DNA from: Nicotiana tabacum
Taxonomy: Eukaryota; Streptophyta; Magnoliopsida; Solanales; Solanaceae
Reading direction: 5' to 3'
NCBI RefSeq assembly: GCF_000715075.1
Contig: NC_134101.1
Span: forward strand, 24,792,822 to 24,856,821
Length of the DNA: 64,000 nucleotides
The translations under genes and the position numbers were made by a program. This document shows positions 1-10,257 of this stretch, one piece after another (the first letter of the stretch is position 1; each line of letters opens with the position of its first letter). The notes under the pieces were generated by a model. It was not told where the DNA came from and searched no databases. It was given only the letters and a program-made list of their open reading frames with translations.

Positions 1-773
1 GATGATCAGTCGGGTGAACACCGTGAGCCACATGATGTTCCTCATGATATGCCATCATTCAGCCTTCAGCTATCACCAGGGACTTTGCAAGTGATCCTTT
101 CAGCTCCATTGTTGATCACGGGCACGACCATTACGCATCAAGAGTGGGATCAGTATTTTCCTGATCGTCAAGAGCCATCGACAGTTTCTGCTAATTGTCC
201 GATACGAGAGGTGCATAGTGGGCTACGACTGAGTTATGGCTCTTCATCGAGGGATGCTGAGGATCTTTCACATACTTCATCTACTCCAGTGCACCTCGAT
301 TTTCTGACAGAGCATTGTGGCGCTACTCAGGCGCAGGTTTGTTTGTATTACTATTATTTCCATTTGTTTTTACCTTATAGATTAGTCAGTAATATCATTA
401 GTGTTTTTATTTTTTCAAAGATTTCGTCACCGCCCGTCACGGAGGCCACATTGTGCGATACTAACTTGCCGGAGATGGATGATCTTATTCAGGAGCCTAT
501 TGAGACCATGATATGACAATTAAAATTTTTTACTAACACGTATGTTAGTATTTTATATTTTATATACTAAAATATCTTATTATTCTGTAGGTTACTGCTA
601 GTCCAACGGCCGCTTCTACCGAGCCTGACAGCCTTACTGACGATCATGCTGCAGCGGTTCCTTCGATAAAGAGGCGACGTGATGAAAATGATCTTGGTAG
701 CATAGTCAGGCGAGATGGGATGCGCCTCAGGCTAGCCAATGCTTTAAAGCATACAAGCTGTGGGACTCATTGA
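1..773 (+). pseudogene. 3' end of a plant-mobile-domain (MAIN-like) type gene, damaged
   Basis: An open frame enters from the window edge and runs to 336, where CAG/GTTTGT looks like a splice donor. An 84-bp intron (337-420) ends at TTTTCAAAG, and the frame resumes in phase at 421. It stops at 513. A third exon-like stretch, 591-773, follows a clear acceptor (TATTCTGTAG) and ends in SCGTH then TGA; a KRRRDEND basic patch lies inside it. The polar, Pro/Ser-rich tail with LDFLTE and DDLIQEPIETM, plus the terminal CGTH, resembles the C-terminal tails of MAIN-like/PMD proteins abundant in Solanaceae; this is recognition from memory, not a search. The PMD domain itself would lie left of the window. 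No GT donor is present where intron 2 should begin (ACCATG followed by ATATGA), so the last exon is probably cut off by the TGA at 511-513. It may be a mobile-element copy rather than the cellular MAIN gene. Confidence 0.5.
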
Positions 774-1007
774 TATGCATTCTTAGTTGTATATATGACA
801 TTAAATATATAATATCAACATTATTTATGTTTTACATAATTTGAGCATGTGTTTTTATTTCTCGGGTTATTTTTTAGTTTAACAATAGAACTCAAGAAAA
901 TAATACGACAATTGAACATAAAATTAAATTCGTTACCAATTAAAGATAATATATGACACGTAGAACATAAAAATAAAATACTGCACTAAACGCATCCATT
1001 TATTTGT

Positions 1008-1441
1008 TTAGTCACTATCACCCATTATTCTATGCTTCAACCACTTAAATTTTTCTTCCAACCGATTATTTTCTTCTGCCTCTTTTAGTTTCTCCTTCAC
1101 CGCCGCAGGTTGTTCTTGTAGTTTCAAGATCTGGAGTTCGTATTCGCCGGTCATATTCCAAATGTTTAGCAAACATGATTTGTAGTATTCCTGATTAATG
1201 GGTTCATCATACCATTCTTCAAAACCATATTGATTTTTGTCGTACTAATGGGGATGATAACACAAGACTATTAATTAACATGTTATAAAAAAACTATTAA
1301 TAAACATTTTTTCGAATAATAATAACTTACAACTTGTTTACTCATCCAACGTCTTGGCCCCAAATTGCAATTTGACCAACATGGCCTCAAAATCACACGT
1401 TTGCTACAGTAACACCTTGGTACGTCATTGCGTCCAGACAT
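1008..1441 (-). CDS. GRF-like zinc-finger mini-protein, two exons (115 aa)
   Basis: On the - strand ATG at 1441 opens exon 1 (1441-1331, 37 codons). A good donor (GTT/GTAAGTTA, intron from 1330) and acceptor (TTAG, ending at 1245) define an 86-bp intron. Exon 2 (1244-1008, 78 codons plus TAA) is in the same phase. Exon 1 has RCYCSKRVILRPCW and NLGPRRWM, the first half of a GRF zinc finger. Exon 2 starts with YGFEEWYDEPI, matching the closing F-x-W half of the fold. The C-terminal ~45 residues are rich in E/K/L and likely form a coiled coil. GRF fingers bind single-stranded nucleic acid in repair proteins; in plants many short GRF plus coiled-coil proteins of unknown role exist. Here the Cys expected after GRRF-x2 is Ser (WMSK) and the last Cys before GFF is Tyr, so metal binding is doubtful. 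It faces the PMD-like gene tail to tail, with 234 bp between the two stop codons. Confidence 0.6.
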
Positions 1442-1567
1442 ATCGTAATGCTCAAAAATGAAAAATTAATGGAAAGTTGTTCTTTTCGTTTCGTTACAAC
1501 GCAAATAATAACTAACATGCGTGAGGATTTTATAGGCAGCTAAGAGTGATTTTAGGTTACATAACGT

Positions 1568-1899
1568 ATATTGGTGAAGCGCTATGTATAGGGTACAAGT
1601 GGGTCCAGCTTTTTCAAGTCGACAACTTTTTCAGATCGACAGCTTTTTCAGGTCGACAAGACAATACACATAGCGCATATTGGTGAGGCACTACGTTTCG
1701 CGTGATAATGATTCTTTAGGGTACAAGTGGATGCAACTTTTTAGATCTATAATATTTTCAGGTCGACATGACAATACACATAACACATATTGGTGATGCG
1801 CTACGTTTTGCGTGATAATGATTCTTTAGGGTACAAGTGGGTGCATCTTTTCAGATCGACAACCTTTTTAGGTCGACAGCTTTTTCAGGTCGACATGCA
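1568..1899. repeat. Three-unit tandem repeat with GTCGAC boxes
   Basis: Units start at ATATTGGTGA at about 1568, 1677 and 1797 (spacing 109 and 120 bp). Each unit contains GGGTACAAGTGG, then T-rich stretches with AGGTCGACA or AGATCGACA boxes. The first two end in GACAATACACATA(A/G)C-type sequence; the third ends in a TTTTTCAGGTCGACATG box. TAGCGC/GCGCTA motifs sit at the unit borders. The repeat lies between the 5' ends of the GRF gene (-) and the split gene at 1987 (+), so it occupies a divergent promoter position. Its function is unknown. Confidence 0.75.
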
Positions 1900-1986
1900 A
1901 GTTCGTGCAGTTTAGTTCTTCTTAAGTTACCAAGATATCAGTATTCAAAGACCATTTGAAGAACCATTACAACATCCATTTCAGAA

Positions 1987-2568
1987 ATGCCACTAACATT
2001 TAATAAGTGATTTAAGAAGAGGCAAAAAGGTAAAGGTAGTTCTACAGATCCACATGGAACACGTCATAACACAATCGATCTCTACCTTGAAAAAAATATG
2101 CTAGGTTGATATACTTATTTGGTTGATGACAAGTGGTATAGTGTTCTACGTTCCTTGAAAAATAAGCCTATCAATATACACACTGATCTCAAAGTTGCAG
2201 GGCACATTATTGAGGGTGAAGCGCATTCTACACAGCCCGAAAGCATGCAAATTTGGGGCAAAAAAATACAATGGATTCCCTCTTACTCAAAACAGTGTGA
2301 TTATGAAGTACTATGTCACATGCATGGTCTAGTTGTACCACAAGCACTGTCTGCAACTTTCCAAACAAACACACACAAAGATGAACCAGAAGTAATTCGG
2401 CATTTGATGAAGGAAATTTTAGAGATGGAAAAGGCACTAGCCGTTCATCATGCACGGGATGATCTTAACTACTTGCAAGAAACGGAGGATCAGTATTGGG
2501 ATTTATTAGAAAATAAAAAATTGCATAGAGACATTGATTATCCTGTTTTCCCAATAGTTGTCGAGTGA
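1987..2568 (+). pseudogene. Unrecognised gene, 5' part, interrupted by TE-1
   Basis: From ATG at 1987 a frame reads MPLTFNK, a TGA, then a basic stretch (FKKRQKGKGSS), a second TGA at about 2107, and then a long open section to 2568. That section has YSVLRSLKNKPINIHTDL, WGKKIQWIPSYSKQCDYEV and an acidic helical end (EILEMEKALAVHHARDDL, ETEDQYWDLLENKK). I do not recognise a domain. The Trp, Cys and His spacing does not fit a zinc finger I know. The frame breaks exactly at the LTR of TE-1 and continues in the same phase after it at 8169-8399, so this is one gene split by a retrotransposon. Two in-frame stops in this half show it was also decaying, or that its true start lies further downstream. 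It is divergent from the GRF mini-gene with the tandem repeat between. Confidence 0.5.
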
Positions 2569-2569
2569 A

Positions 2570-3599
2570 TGATAGCTCTACGGACAAGGATAAAGCTTTA
2601 GAAGCACCAAAAAAGCCATTCACACGGTCTCAAGCTAAGGAGAAGCAAGACAAGGTTGTTGGGCTTCAATGGGAGATCAAGAAGGCACTAATGGTGGAAG
2701 AAGAGCTCAAGAATTATGGAGAGGACTTAGCTAAGTGCTACACTCATTTCATGGTCCAAGTCCAAGTCCAAGAGGTGGTAGATTGGGGTCCAAGCACCAG
2801 CCAAGGAGGGTCTAAATTAGGCACCTAAATCAACCTACAAAGGAGCTAACTTGGCGCCCAAGTCAGCTCAAGGAGGGGCGGCCAAGACATAGGAGAAGGA
2901 GTCAAAGTTTCTTATTTTGTTTTCTAGTTTGTTAGGACATATTTGATGCTTTCCTAGGTAGATAAGGCTTTGTTTTTATTTTCCTAAGATTATTGGAATT
3001 ACTCTCCAAGATTGACTTAGTTTTTATTTCCTAGAGTTTTACCTTTTCCTATGATAGTTGGACTTGTTGTCCAAAGTAGTTTAGGACTTTATTTCCTTAA
3101 TTTTTAGGTAGAATTTCGTGACCCCCTCCCTATATAAAGGGGTGTCTTCTTTCCTTTTAGACTTAGACTATTATCAATAAAAAATGTGAGAATTTTCTTG
3201 CACTCTTGTGTGTGGCTACTCTTGGATTTATTCTTCAACCTTCAAGACTCAACTTAAGGTGGCAAGATTAAACTCTTTTGAAATCTTAGATCACTTCTAG
3301 GTATTTAAGAAAGGTGATAAGTTTAGACTTATTGTTGTTCTTGTTATTCTAAAGGGTCGGGTTTCACGATCTATCTCATGTTTTTAATTCTTTACCAAAG
3401 GCGATTAGTTATTTGCTAGCTAATTATTGTTGTTAGGATTCAACTTCAAGAATAGACTTCTTGAATTCAAGAAACTCTTTCTTGAATTCAATCTATCTTT
3501 AATTTTCCGTTGTTTCTTTTGTTTCTTTATTTTCTTTTAGCTTCAGCACGTTTCTTGATTTTCTTTAATAATTTTTGGACCCCTATCGTGTTGTTATCA
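2570..3599 (+). repeat. 5' LTR of TE-1
   Basis: 1,030 bp, starting TGATAGCT and ending TTATCA, with near-identical sequence to 7139-8168 by eye. A TATATAAAGG box lies at about 3131 and AATAAAAAATG at about 3176, consistent with a promoter and polyadenylation region. The first ~260 bp carry an open frame (2565-2828) identical in kind to the C-terminus of pol, because the 3' LTR encodes that end. The LTR sits inside the unknown gene begun at 1987. Confidence 0.9.
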
Positions 3600-3601
3600 A
3601 G

Positions 3602-3613
3602 TGGTATCAGAGC
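3602..3613 (+). other. Primer binding site of TE-1 (initiator tRNA-Met)
   Basis: TGGTATCAGAGC lies two bases after the 5' LTR end. This is the standard plant iMet PBS. Confidence 0.85.
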
Positions 3614-4072
3614 ATAGGCTAATCAATATTTCAATCTTGATAATCTTGGGAGGTTCTTGAGCAAACAAAAAAAAACGAAAATCAGCCCCAAAAAAAAAGT
3701 GTTATTAGTCATTATGACTTTAGAATTCAATTATTAGTTGGTTTCCAATTCAAGAAAGGAAACAAGAAGAGGGGATCCTTGTTCTTGAAGATTAAGGAAA
3801 CTCCTTCCCTTATTGTTGTGGGTTTTGGATTTTCTAAAATTCTTTCCTTTTTCATTTCTACTAACCAATTCCTCTTCTTCCTAGGTTTGGTCATTCACTT
3901 TTCTTTCTTTTTCTAACTCCATATTCTTATCACTAAGGATTGTGACTAGTAAGGTTTATTAATAAATCTAAAGATTAACGACCAAGAGTTGCATTGAGTA
4001 GAAAAAGGCAAGAGAGGTGAGAACATCAGAGGGAAAAAGCCAAATTGAGAGATATATATTGCTTTGTTCAGG

Positions 4073-5458
4073 ATGTCTCATACAGGTAGTGATGATGAAC
4101 AAAGGGTTCTTCAAGAAGCCAAAATCAAAGGAAGTAATGATTTCACCTTGCAAGCTATGCACCAACAATTTGAAAGGTGGAATTTGCAATTCCAAGAGAT
4201 GAGGGACACCATTGCTGAGAAAAATATTACAATAGCTGAACTTAGGAGGGAAAATAATGCTAGACCCCAAGCTAGGAGAAATGTACCCCCTGCTCCCATT
4301 GTAAATCAAGAAAACCCTATCGATGATATTAATGATGATATTGATTTTGATAGGTTAGGAAGAGATAGGAGGGGACAAAGAGGAAGACTAGAAGATGATA
4401 ATATAAGTAGTATAAAGATGAAGATGCCAACTTTCAAGGGAACAAGGGATCCGGACTTGTACCTTGATTGGGAGAGAAAAGTTAAAGCCATCTTTGACTG
4501 CCACAACTATTCTGAGGGTAAGAAAATTAAACTTGCTGCTGTTGAGTTTTCTGACTATGCAGCAATCTGGTGGAAAAAGCTTTCTAGGGACAGATTGCAA
4601 GAAGGACAAGCACTCGTTGCTACGTGGGCTGAGATGAAGAGGGTAATGAGGAAGAGATTTGTGCCATCACACTTTCAAAGAGATCTACAACAACATCTTC
4701 AAACTTTGAGGCAAGGGTCCATGTCTGTAGATGAGTACTTTAAGGCTATGGATATGGCTATGATCCAAGCTAATTGTATAGAGGAAGAGGAGGCTACAAT
4801 GGCTAGATTTTTGAATGGTTTAAATAGGGAAATAGCCGATGTAGTCAAATTACAACAATATGTAACTTTAGATGAGTTAGTTGAATTAGCTGTAAAGGTA
4901 AAAGGAAAAAACAAAAGGAGACAACAATCTAGCTCATGGAGAAGCCGGCCAACTACTATTCCAAAGAAGCAATGGCCGAAATCTGAGGAGACACCTACTC
5001 TTAAATTCCATAAAGACAAGGGCAGGAGCAAATTGGAATCCAAGGATGGGGGTAAGCCTTTTACACCTAAAACTTCTACTTCTTCTTCTTCTATTCAGTG
5101 TCTCAAGTGTCAAGGGAGAGGGCATAAGGCTTATGAATGCCCAAGTAGAAGAAATATTCTAATCAAAGAGGATAGGGGATATGAGAGTGAAAAAGGTGAA
5201 CCAAGTGAAGAACAAGAAGAAAACTTTGTAGAGAGTGAAGAAGGAGAAGATATGGAGCACATTGATAGTGGGGTGAATTTTTTGGTTAGGAGGCTTATGC
5301 ACATTAATTTGGGTCACTCTAATGAAGAACAAAGGGAAAACATATTCCATACTCGGTGTGAGATTAAAGATAAAATTTGTTCTATGATAATTGATAATGG
5401 GAGTTGTGCTAATGTTGTGAGTGCATATTTGGGGAAAAGAACAAGAGCATGCATTTAA
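4073..5458 (+). CDS. TE-1 Gag with zinc knuckle and protease stub
   Basis: ATG at 4073 ([10 protein letters not shown]) is the first good start after the 5' LTR and leader. The N-terminal third is polar and coiled-coil-like. The capsid/retrotrans_gag region follows ([30 protein letters not shown], and a [14 protein letters not shown] block). A CCHC knuckle, [14 protein letters not shown], sits at about residue 343. An acidic linker then leads into the protease start, where [13 protein letters not shown] holds the D-x-G-S-type active site. The rest of protease is missing: after about 5424 the frame enters RNase-H coding DNA out of phase and stops at 5458. Gag itself looks complete; the protein would package RNA but be fused to a dead protease tip. 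Confidence 0.85.
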   Translation: MSHTGSDDEQRVLQEAKIKGSNDFTLQAMHQQFERWNLQFQEMRDTIAEKNITIAELRRENNARPQARRNVPPAPIVNQENPIDDINDDIDFDRLGRDRRGQRGRLEDDNISSIKMKMPTFKGTRDPDLYLDWERKVKAIFDCHNYSEGKKIKLAAVEFSDYAAIWWKKLSRDRLQEGQALVATWAEMKRVMRKRFVPSHFQRDLQQHLQTLRQGSMSVDEYFKAMDMAMIQANCIEEEEATMARFLNGLNREIADVVKLQQYVTLDELVELAVKVKGKNKRRQQSSSWRSRPTTIPKKQWPKSEETPTLKFHKDKGRSKLESKDGGKPFTPKTSTSSSSIQCLKCQGRGHKAYECPSRRNILIKEDRGYESEKGEPSEEQEENFVESEEGEDMEHIDSGVNFLVRRLMHINLGHSNEEQRENIFHTRCEIKDKICSMIIDNGSCANVVSAYLGKRTRACI

Positions 5459-7397
5459 TATTTTGAAGGATAAATTATGTTCTGCTCCTTTGTTACAATT
5501 ACCTGATTTTAATAAGTCCTTTGAAATTGAATGTGATGCATCTGGTAGAGGTATTGGGGCTGTTTTAATGCAAGATTCTAAACCAATCGCTTATTTTAGT
5601 AAGAAGTTGAATGGGGCTGCATTGAATTATTCTACTTATGATAAAGAATTATATGCCTTGGTAAGGGCTCTTACTACATGGCAACATTATTTGTGGCCAA
5701 AGGAGTTTGTGATAAAAACTGACCATGAGTCTTTAAGATACTTGAAAAGCCAAGATAAATTGAGTAGAAGACATGCCAAAATTGGTTGAATTCATTGAGA
5801 CATTTCCTTATGTGATTAGCTACAAGCAAGGTAAAGACAATATAGTTGCTGATGCGCTTTCAAGAAGGTACGCTCTTGTTTCTACTCTTATTTCTAAATT
5901 GATGGGATTTGATCATATTAACGATTTATATGTTGATGATTCTGATTTTGATGTAGCATTTTCGGCATGTTTAAATGGGCCTTTTGAGAAGTATAATCTG
6001 AAAGATAGGTTTTTTTTTAAAGAGAATAAGCTTTGTGTCCCTAATTATTCTTTGCGAGAAGTTTTTGTGAGGGAAGCATATTGTGGGGGGATTATGGGAC
6101 ACTTTGGTGTGCCTAAAACACTTGACATCCTTGCTGAAAATTTCTTTTGGCCTAATATGAGAAAAGATTTTGTGCTCAATGTCTTGAATGCAAACAAGCT
6201 AAATCTAAAGTGTTGCCACATGGTTTATACACGCCATTACCTGTGCCTATTTCACCTTGGATTGATATTTCTATGGACTTTGTATTAGGATTGCCTAGAA
6301 CAAGGTATGGTAAGGATAGAATCTTTGTTGTGGTAGATAGGTTCTCAAAAATGGCTCGCTTTATTCCTTGTTTAAAGACTAATGATGCTTCTCATGTTGC
6401 TGATTTATTTGTTAGAGAAGTTGTTAAATTGCATGGTATACCTCGAACTATTGTTAGTGATAGGGATTCTAAGTTTCTAAGCCACTTTTGGCGTGTGCTT
6501 TGGGGAAAATTGGGAACAAAATTGTTGTTTTCTACTTCTTGTCATCCACAAACTGATAGGCAAACTGAGGTAGTAAATAGAACCTTAGGAAATATGTTAA
6601 GGGCTGTTCTAAAAGGAAAATTAACTTCTTGGGAGGACCACTTGCCTATGGTAGAATTTGCTTACAATCGAACTGTTCATTCATCTACTGGTTATTCTCC
6701 TTTTGAAGTTGTTTATGGCTTTAAACCCCTTACACCCCTTGACTTATTGCCTTTTCCTACTAATGAGATGGTTAGTCTTGATGGAAAAAAGAAAGCTGAT
6801 TTGATGAAGACTATTCATGAGCATACGAGACTTACAATTGAGAGGAATAATGACCAAATAGCTTTACAAAGAAATAAAGGTCGAAAACCAGTTATCTTTG
6901 AGCCTGGTGATTTGGTTTGGGTTCATATGAGGAAGGAGATATTTTCTTCAAAAAGGAAGATAAAATTGCACCCTAAAGGAGATGGGCCATTTAAAGTACT
7001 TGAAAAGATTGGAGATAATGCTTACAAATTGGATCTTCTAGGTGAGTTTCAAGTAAGTGCTACTTTCAATGTTACTGACTTTTCCTTATTTGATGTAGGT
7101 TCAAATTCGAGGACGAATATTTTTCAAGAGGAGGGGAATGATAGCTCCACGGACAAGGATAAAGCTTTAGAAGTACCAAAAAAGCCATTCACAAGGTCTC
7201 AAGCTAAGGAGACGCAAGACAAAGTTGTTGGGCTTCAATGGGAGATCAAGAAGGCACTAATGGTGGAAGAAGAGCTAAAGAATTATGGAGAGGACTTAGC
7301 TAAGTGCTACACTCATTTCATGGTCCAAGTCCAAGTCCAAGAGGTGGTAGATTGGGGTCCAAGCACCAGCCAAGGAGGGTCTAAATTAGGCACCTAA
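5424..7397 (+). pseudogene. TE-1 Pol remnant: RNase H and integrase
   Basis: After the deletion junction the frame gives the end of the RT connection ([20 protein letters not shown]) and RNase H ([39 protein letters not shown]). A small indel at about 5775 shifts the frame; a second ORF then carries [11 protein letters not shown] and the integrase HH part ([11 protein letters not shown]). A second shift lies near 6210, where the CxxC half is damaged. The integrase core from 6210 keeps its three acidic residues in [12 protein letters not shown] and TEVVN; one Gly in the last motif is Arg (TDRQTEV). The C-terminal [18 protein letters not shown] block is present. No classic chromodomain is visible; the frame ends with a PFTRSQAKE tail, about 260 bp of which is encoded inside the 3' LTR. 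It cannot encode reverse transcriptase. Confidence 0.85.
7126..7138 (+). other. Polypurine tract of TE-1
   Basis: AAGAGGAGGGGAA directly precedes the 3' LTR start and would prime plus-strand synthesis. Confidence 0.75.
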
Positions 7398-8168
7398 ATC
7401 AACCTACAAAGGAGCTAACTTGGCGCCCAAGTTAGCTCAAGGAGGGGCGGCCAAGACATAGGAGAAGGAGTCAAAGTTCCTTATTTTATTTTCTAGTTTG
7501 TTAGGACATATTTGATGCTTTCCTAGGTAGATAAGTCTTTGTTTTTATTTTCCTACGATTATTGAAATTACTCTCCAAGATTGACTTAGTTTTTATATCC
7601 TAGAGTTTTACCTTTTCCTATGATAGTTGGACTTGTTGTCCAAAGTAGTTTAGGACTTTATTTCCTTAATTTTTAGGTAGGATTTCGTGACCCCCTCCCT
7701 ATATAAGGGGTGTCTTCTTTCCTTTTAGACTTAGACTATTATCAATAAAAAATGTGAGAATTTTTTTGCACTCTTGTGTGTGGCTACTCTTGGATTTATT
7801 CTTCAACCTTCAAGACTCAACTTAAGGTGGCAAGATTAAACTCTTTTGAAATCTTAGATCACTTCTAGGTATTCAAGAAAGGTGATAAGTTTAGGCTTAT
7901 TATTGTTCTTGTTATTCTAAAGGGTCGGGTTTCACAATCTATCTCTTGTTTTTAATTCTCTACCAAAGGCGATTAGTTCATTGCTAGATAATTGTTGTTA
8001 TTAGGATTCAACTTCAAGAATAGACTTCTTGAATTCAAGAAACTCTTTCTTGAATTCAATCTATCTTTAATTTTCCGTTATTTTTTTTTGTTTCTTTATT
8101 TTCTTTTAGCTTCCGCACGTTTCTTGATTTATTTTAATAATTCTTGGACCCCTATCGTGTTGTTATCA
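7139..8168 (+). repeat. 3' LTR of TE-1
   Basis: It matches 2570-3599 with scattered substitutions, the same length and the same TG...CA ends. Its first part encodes the last ~86 residues of Pol (stop at about 7397). Confidence 0.9.
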
Positions 8169-8399
8169 GAGGGACTACCTAAGTTTCTACCATAGACGTT
8201 GGATGTAGGAGTCCCATATTATTGTAGAAATCAAGCAAGTGGTCTTATTGATGATAGCGATCAAATACGAGAAATGTGTGTCAACTGGGGCTACGATGCC
8301 CTCGGTCCGGAAGGGCGCGTACAAGATGTTGACAAAGATGATGAAGACAATGACAATGACAATGAAATAGTGCCAGACAGTGACGACAATGTCGAATGA
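8169..8399 (+). pseudogene. Unrecognised gene, 3' part, after TE-1
   Basis: This continues the frame left at 2565. GLPKFLP is followed by a TAG (8193-8195) and then LDVGVPYYCRNQASGL, QIREMCVNWGYDALGPEG and a strongly acidic Asp/Glu/Asn tail ending DSDDNVE at a TGA (8397-8399). The TAG may be a former CAG (C-to-T change). The acidic low-complexity tail is typical of a protein C-terminus. Phase continuity across the 5.6 kb insertion is the evidence that both halves are one gene. The 3' end faces the MULE-type fragment on the other strand, 159 bp away. Confidence 0.5.
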
Positions 8400-8558
8400 A
8401 AATTATTATTTATTTCTTGGGGTGTTGTATTGAATCTTTAATGTTAAATATCAATTAGATTTAACCCTATTGGAAAGATAATTTTATTTCAGAAACTTTG
8501 CAAACTGAACATTTACAGACATTTAGTACTACAAAAATACTGCAATAAAACACTATGT

Positions 8559-8657
8559 TTATCCTTGATAATTGGGCACATTGGATGAACTACCACCTGG
8601 AGATGAATTACCATCGCTTCCCAAACCAGCTAAAGGACATTTACTGCGGTTGACGAG
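8559..8657 (-). pseudogene. C-terminal end of a Mutator-like transposase, truncated
   Basis: On the - strand the frame LVNRSKCPLAGLG followed by a Gly/Ser-rich tail (SDGNSSPGGSSSN) ends at TAA (8559-8561). NRSKCP is the usual close of the CCHC knuckle (GHNRSKCP) at the C-terminus of MULE transposases. The frame begins abruptly at 8657, where the LTR of TE-2 starts, so the rest of the gene was separated by that insertion. Only 32 codons remain, so the family call is tentative. Confidence 0.4.
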
Positions 8658-10257
8658 TGTCTAATGCATATAAAATTCTAACTCATACTCTATCAAATAA
8701 TAGTATAGAGAGATGTCGAACCCACAGAGATTGGTTTATCTATTCTACAGACGTTTCTTGTTTTAATTACTATTTGAGAAAATCAGAAAGAGTTGAGTTG
8801 TGAATTAACTAACTGAATATGCATGAATAGAGCAATAGCAAATATTTTATTTTTCACAAATATAATAAAAAGGTGTTGGGATCCTGACTTCACTTAATAT
8901 TTTTATTATATAGTAGATATATTTATTCTTCAATTTTTATTTCTCATAAATGTATAAATGCATATCACGATTACATTTATATATTATTACTATAGTTGAA
9001 CAATTAATTGCACTCCTCTCGGTTATACAAATTAATCGTTAAAATGGTAATATCAAAGAAACAGAAATATATCCTTGGACTAAAACATGCTATTTTTTAG
9101 TAAGTCTCTTTCGGTTACCCCACTTGTTATAACTGATTACTACAATATTCGCCTCTTTTGATTACAAATAAGTGTAGATTCAATTTTAACATATAAGAGT
9201 TAGATGTCACTAAAAGTTAATATTTATCAATACCGAAATTAACTATATTACTTATTCCGTCTCTCTCGATTACAAAATTAGTAAGACGTTAATATAGAGT
9301 ATAAAATAGATAGATGTTAACAAATTAAAGAAAACCTAAATATAAAAGCAGATAAAATTTAAAGGAAAAGCTTCAGCTCAAGCATATGAAATTGAGGAAT
9401 AATATCTACTATTACATAAAAAATATTAAGATTCACCATTCTTCAACACAAGAAAAGTTACTCCATACTGAAGTTAGTACTAATAATGGAAATATCCTTG
9501 TCCATTAAATAAGAAAATAAAAAGATATATTCAAGAAGAATAGTGTTTCCTATTTAATTAAAAAGAAGAACTAGAATTATTTCTTACACTTGATAACTGA
9601 AGAAGAAAGAAAGAAAGAAAAAGACTTGAAGAAAGGGAGATTCAAAATGTATTTCTAGCTTATTCTCTTGTCAGTTCTCTTCTTGAACAGCTCCCAATGA
9701 ACCTATTCATAGATTTCAAAGCCATGTGATCTTTAGAAGTTGCTTGGCTTCATAACGGATTTCACCTAGATTTAACAAATTTCATGTTACAAGTTGCTTG
9801 GCTTCATAACGAATTTCATCTAGATTTAACAAATTTCATGTTACAAGTTGCTTGACTTCATAACGAATTTCATCTAGATTTGGCAAATTTCAAGGCACTT
9901 TGCACCAAGTTGACAAGTAGTAATTTCTTGTTGTGAAATTAAACTCAAATTTGTTCTGACAACTTTATTTTCCTTTTCATAGCTAGTTGCCAACTTGTTT
10001 TAGAGTAGCTACGATATATGATTGCCTTTTCTTTCTTCTAAACCTTTACAACTTTTGATCTTCTTTTCTTTATCTTTTTCTTTTATTTTCTTTGTCTTGG
10101 TCTCTCTTATAATATGTGAAAATTGACCTTTTGCTGCCAAGTTTCTTCTTTGCCCATTACTTTCTTATTACTTCAATTATTTCCTACAAAAAAGAAAATA
10201 TTAATATTAAAATTCAAAGATAACAACTTAATATATACATAGTATTTTCTCTTATCA
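8658..10257 (-). repeat. 3' LTR of TE-2
   Basis: It reads TGTCTAATGC at the left end and CTTATCA at the right end (1,600 bp), with a C-rich tract to its right that would be the - strand PPT. It holds a T/A-rich interior, a short imperfect triplication around 9730-9900 (TTGCTTGGCTTCATAACG-type units) and no ORF of note. The second LTR is not in the window, so the boundaries rest on termini alone. Confidence 0.55.
9735..9895. repeat. Short tandem triplication in the TE-2 LTR
   Basis: Three units of about 64 bp contain AAGTTGCTTGGCTTCATAAC (CTTGACTTC in the third) followed by GATTTCA-CTAGATTT. Confidence 0.7.

Larger units (their letters stand above)
2570..8168 (+). mobile_element. TE-1: Ty3-gypsy chromovirus-type LTR retrotransposon, internally deleted
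   Basis: Two 1,030-bp direct repeats (2570-3599 and 7139-8168) start TGATAGCT and end TTATCA. A tRNA-iMet type PBS follows the first (3602-3613) and a purine-rich tract precedes the second. Gene order gag, (PR remnant), RNase H, integrase marks Ty3-gypsy. The integrase motifs ([32 protein letters not shown]) and the pol end running into the LTR resemble the CRM/Galadriel side of the chromoviruses; the clade is a tentative call. The section from mid-protease to the RT thumb is absent, and the pol frame is shifted once. Flanking sequence GAGTG (2563-2567) and GAGGG (8169-8173) may be a mutated TSD. Confidence 0.9.

Noticed and set aside
2565..2828. Separate small gene at the 5' edge of TE-1
   Set aside because: It is the LTR copy of the Pol C-terminus, not an independent gene.
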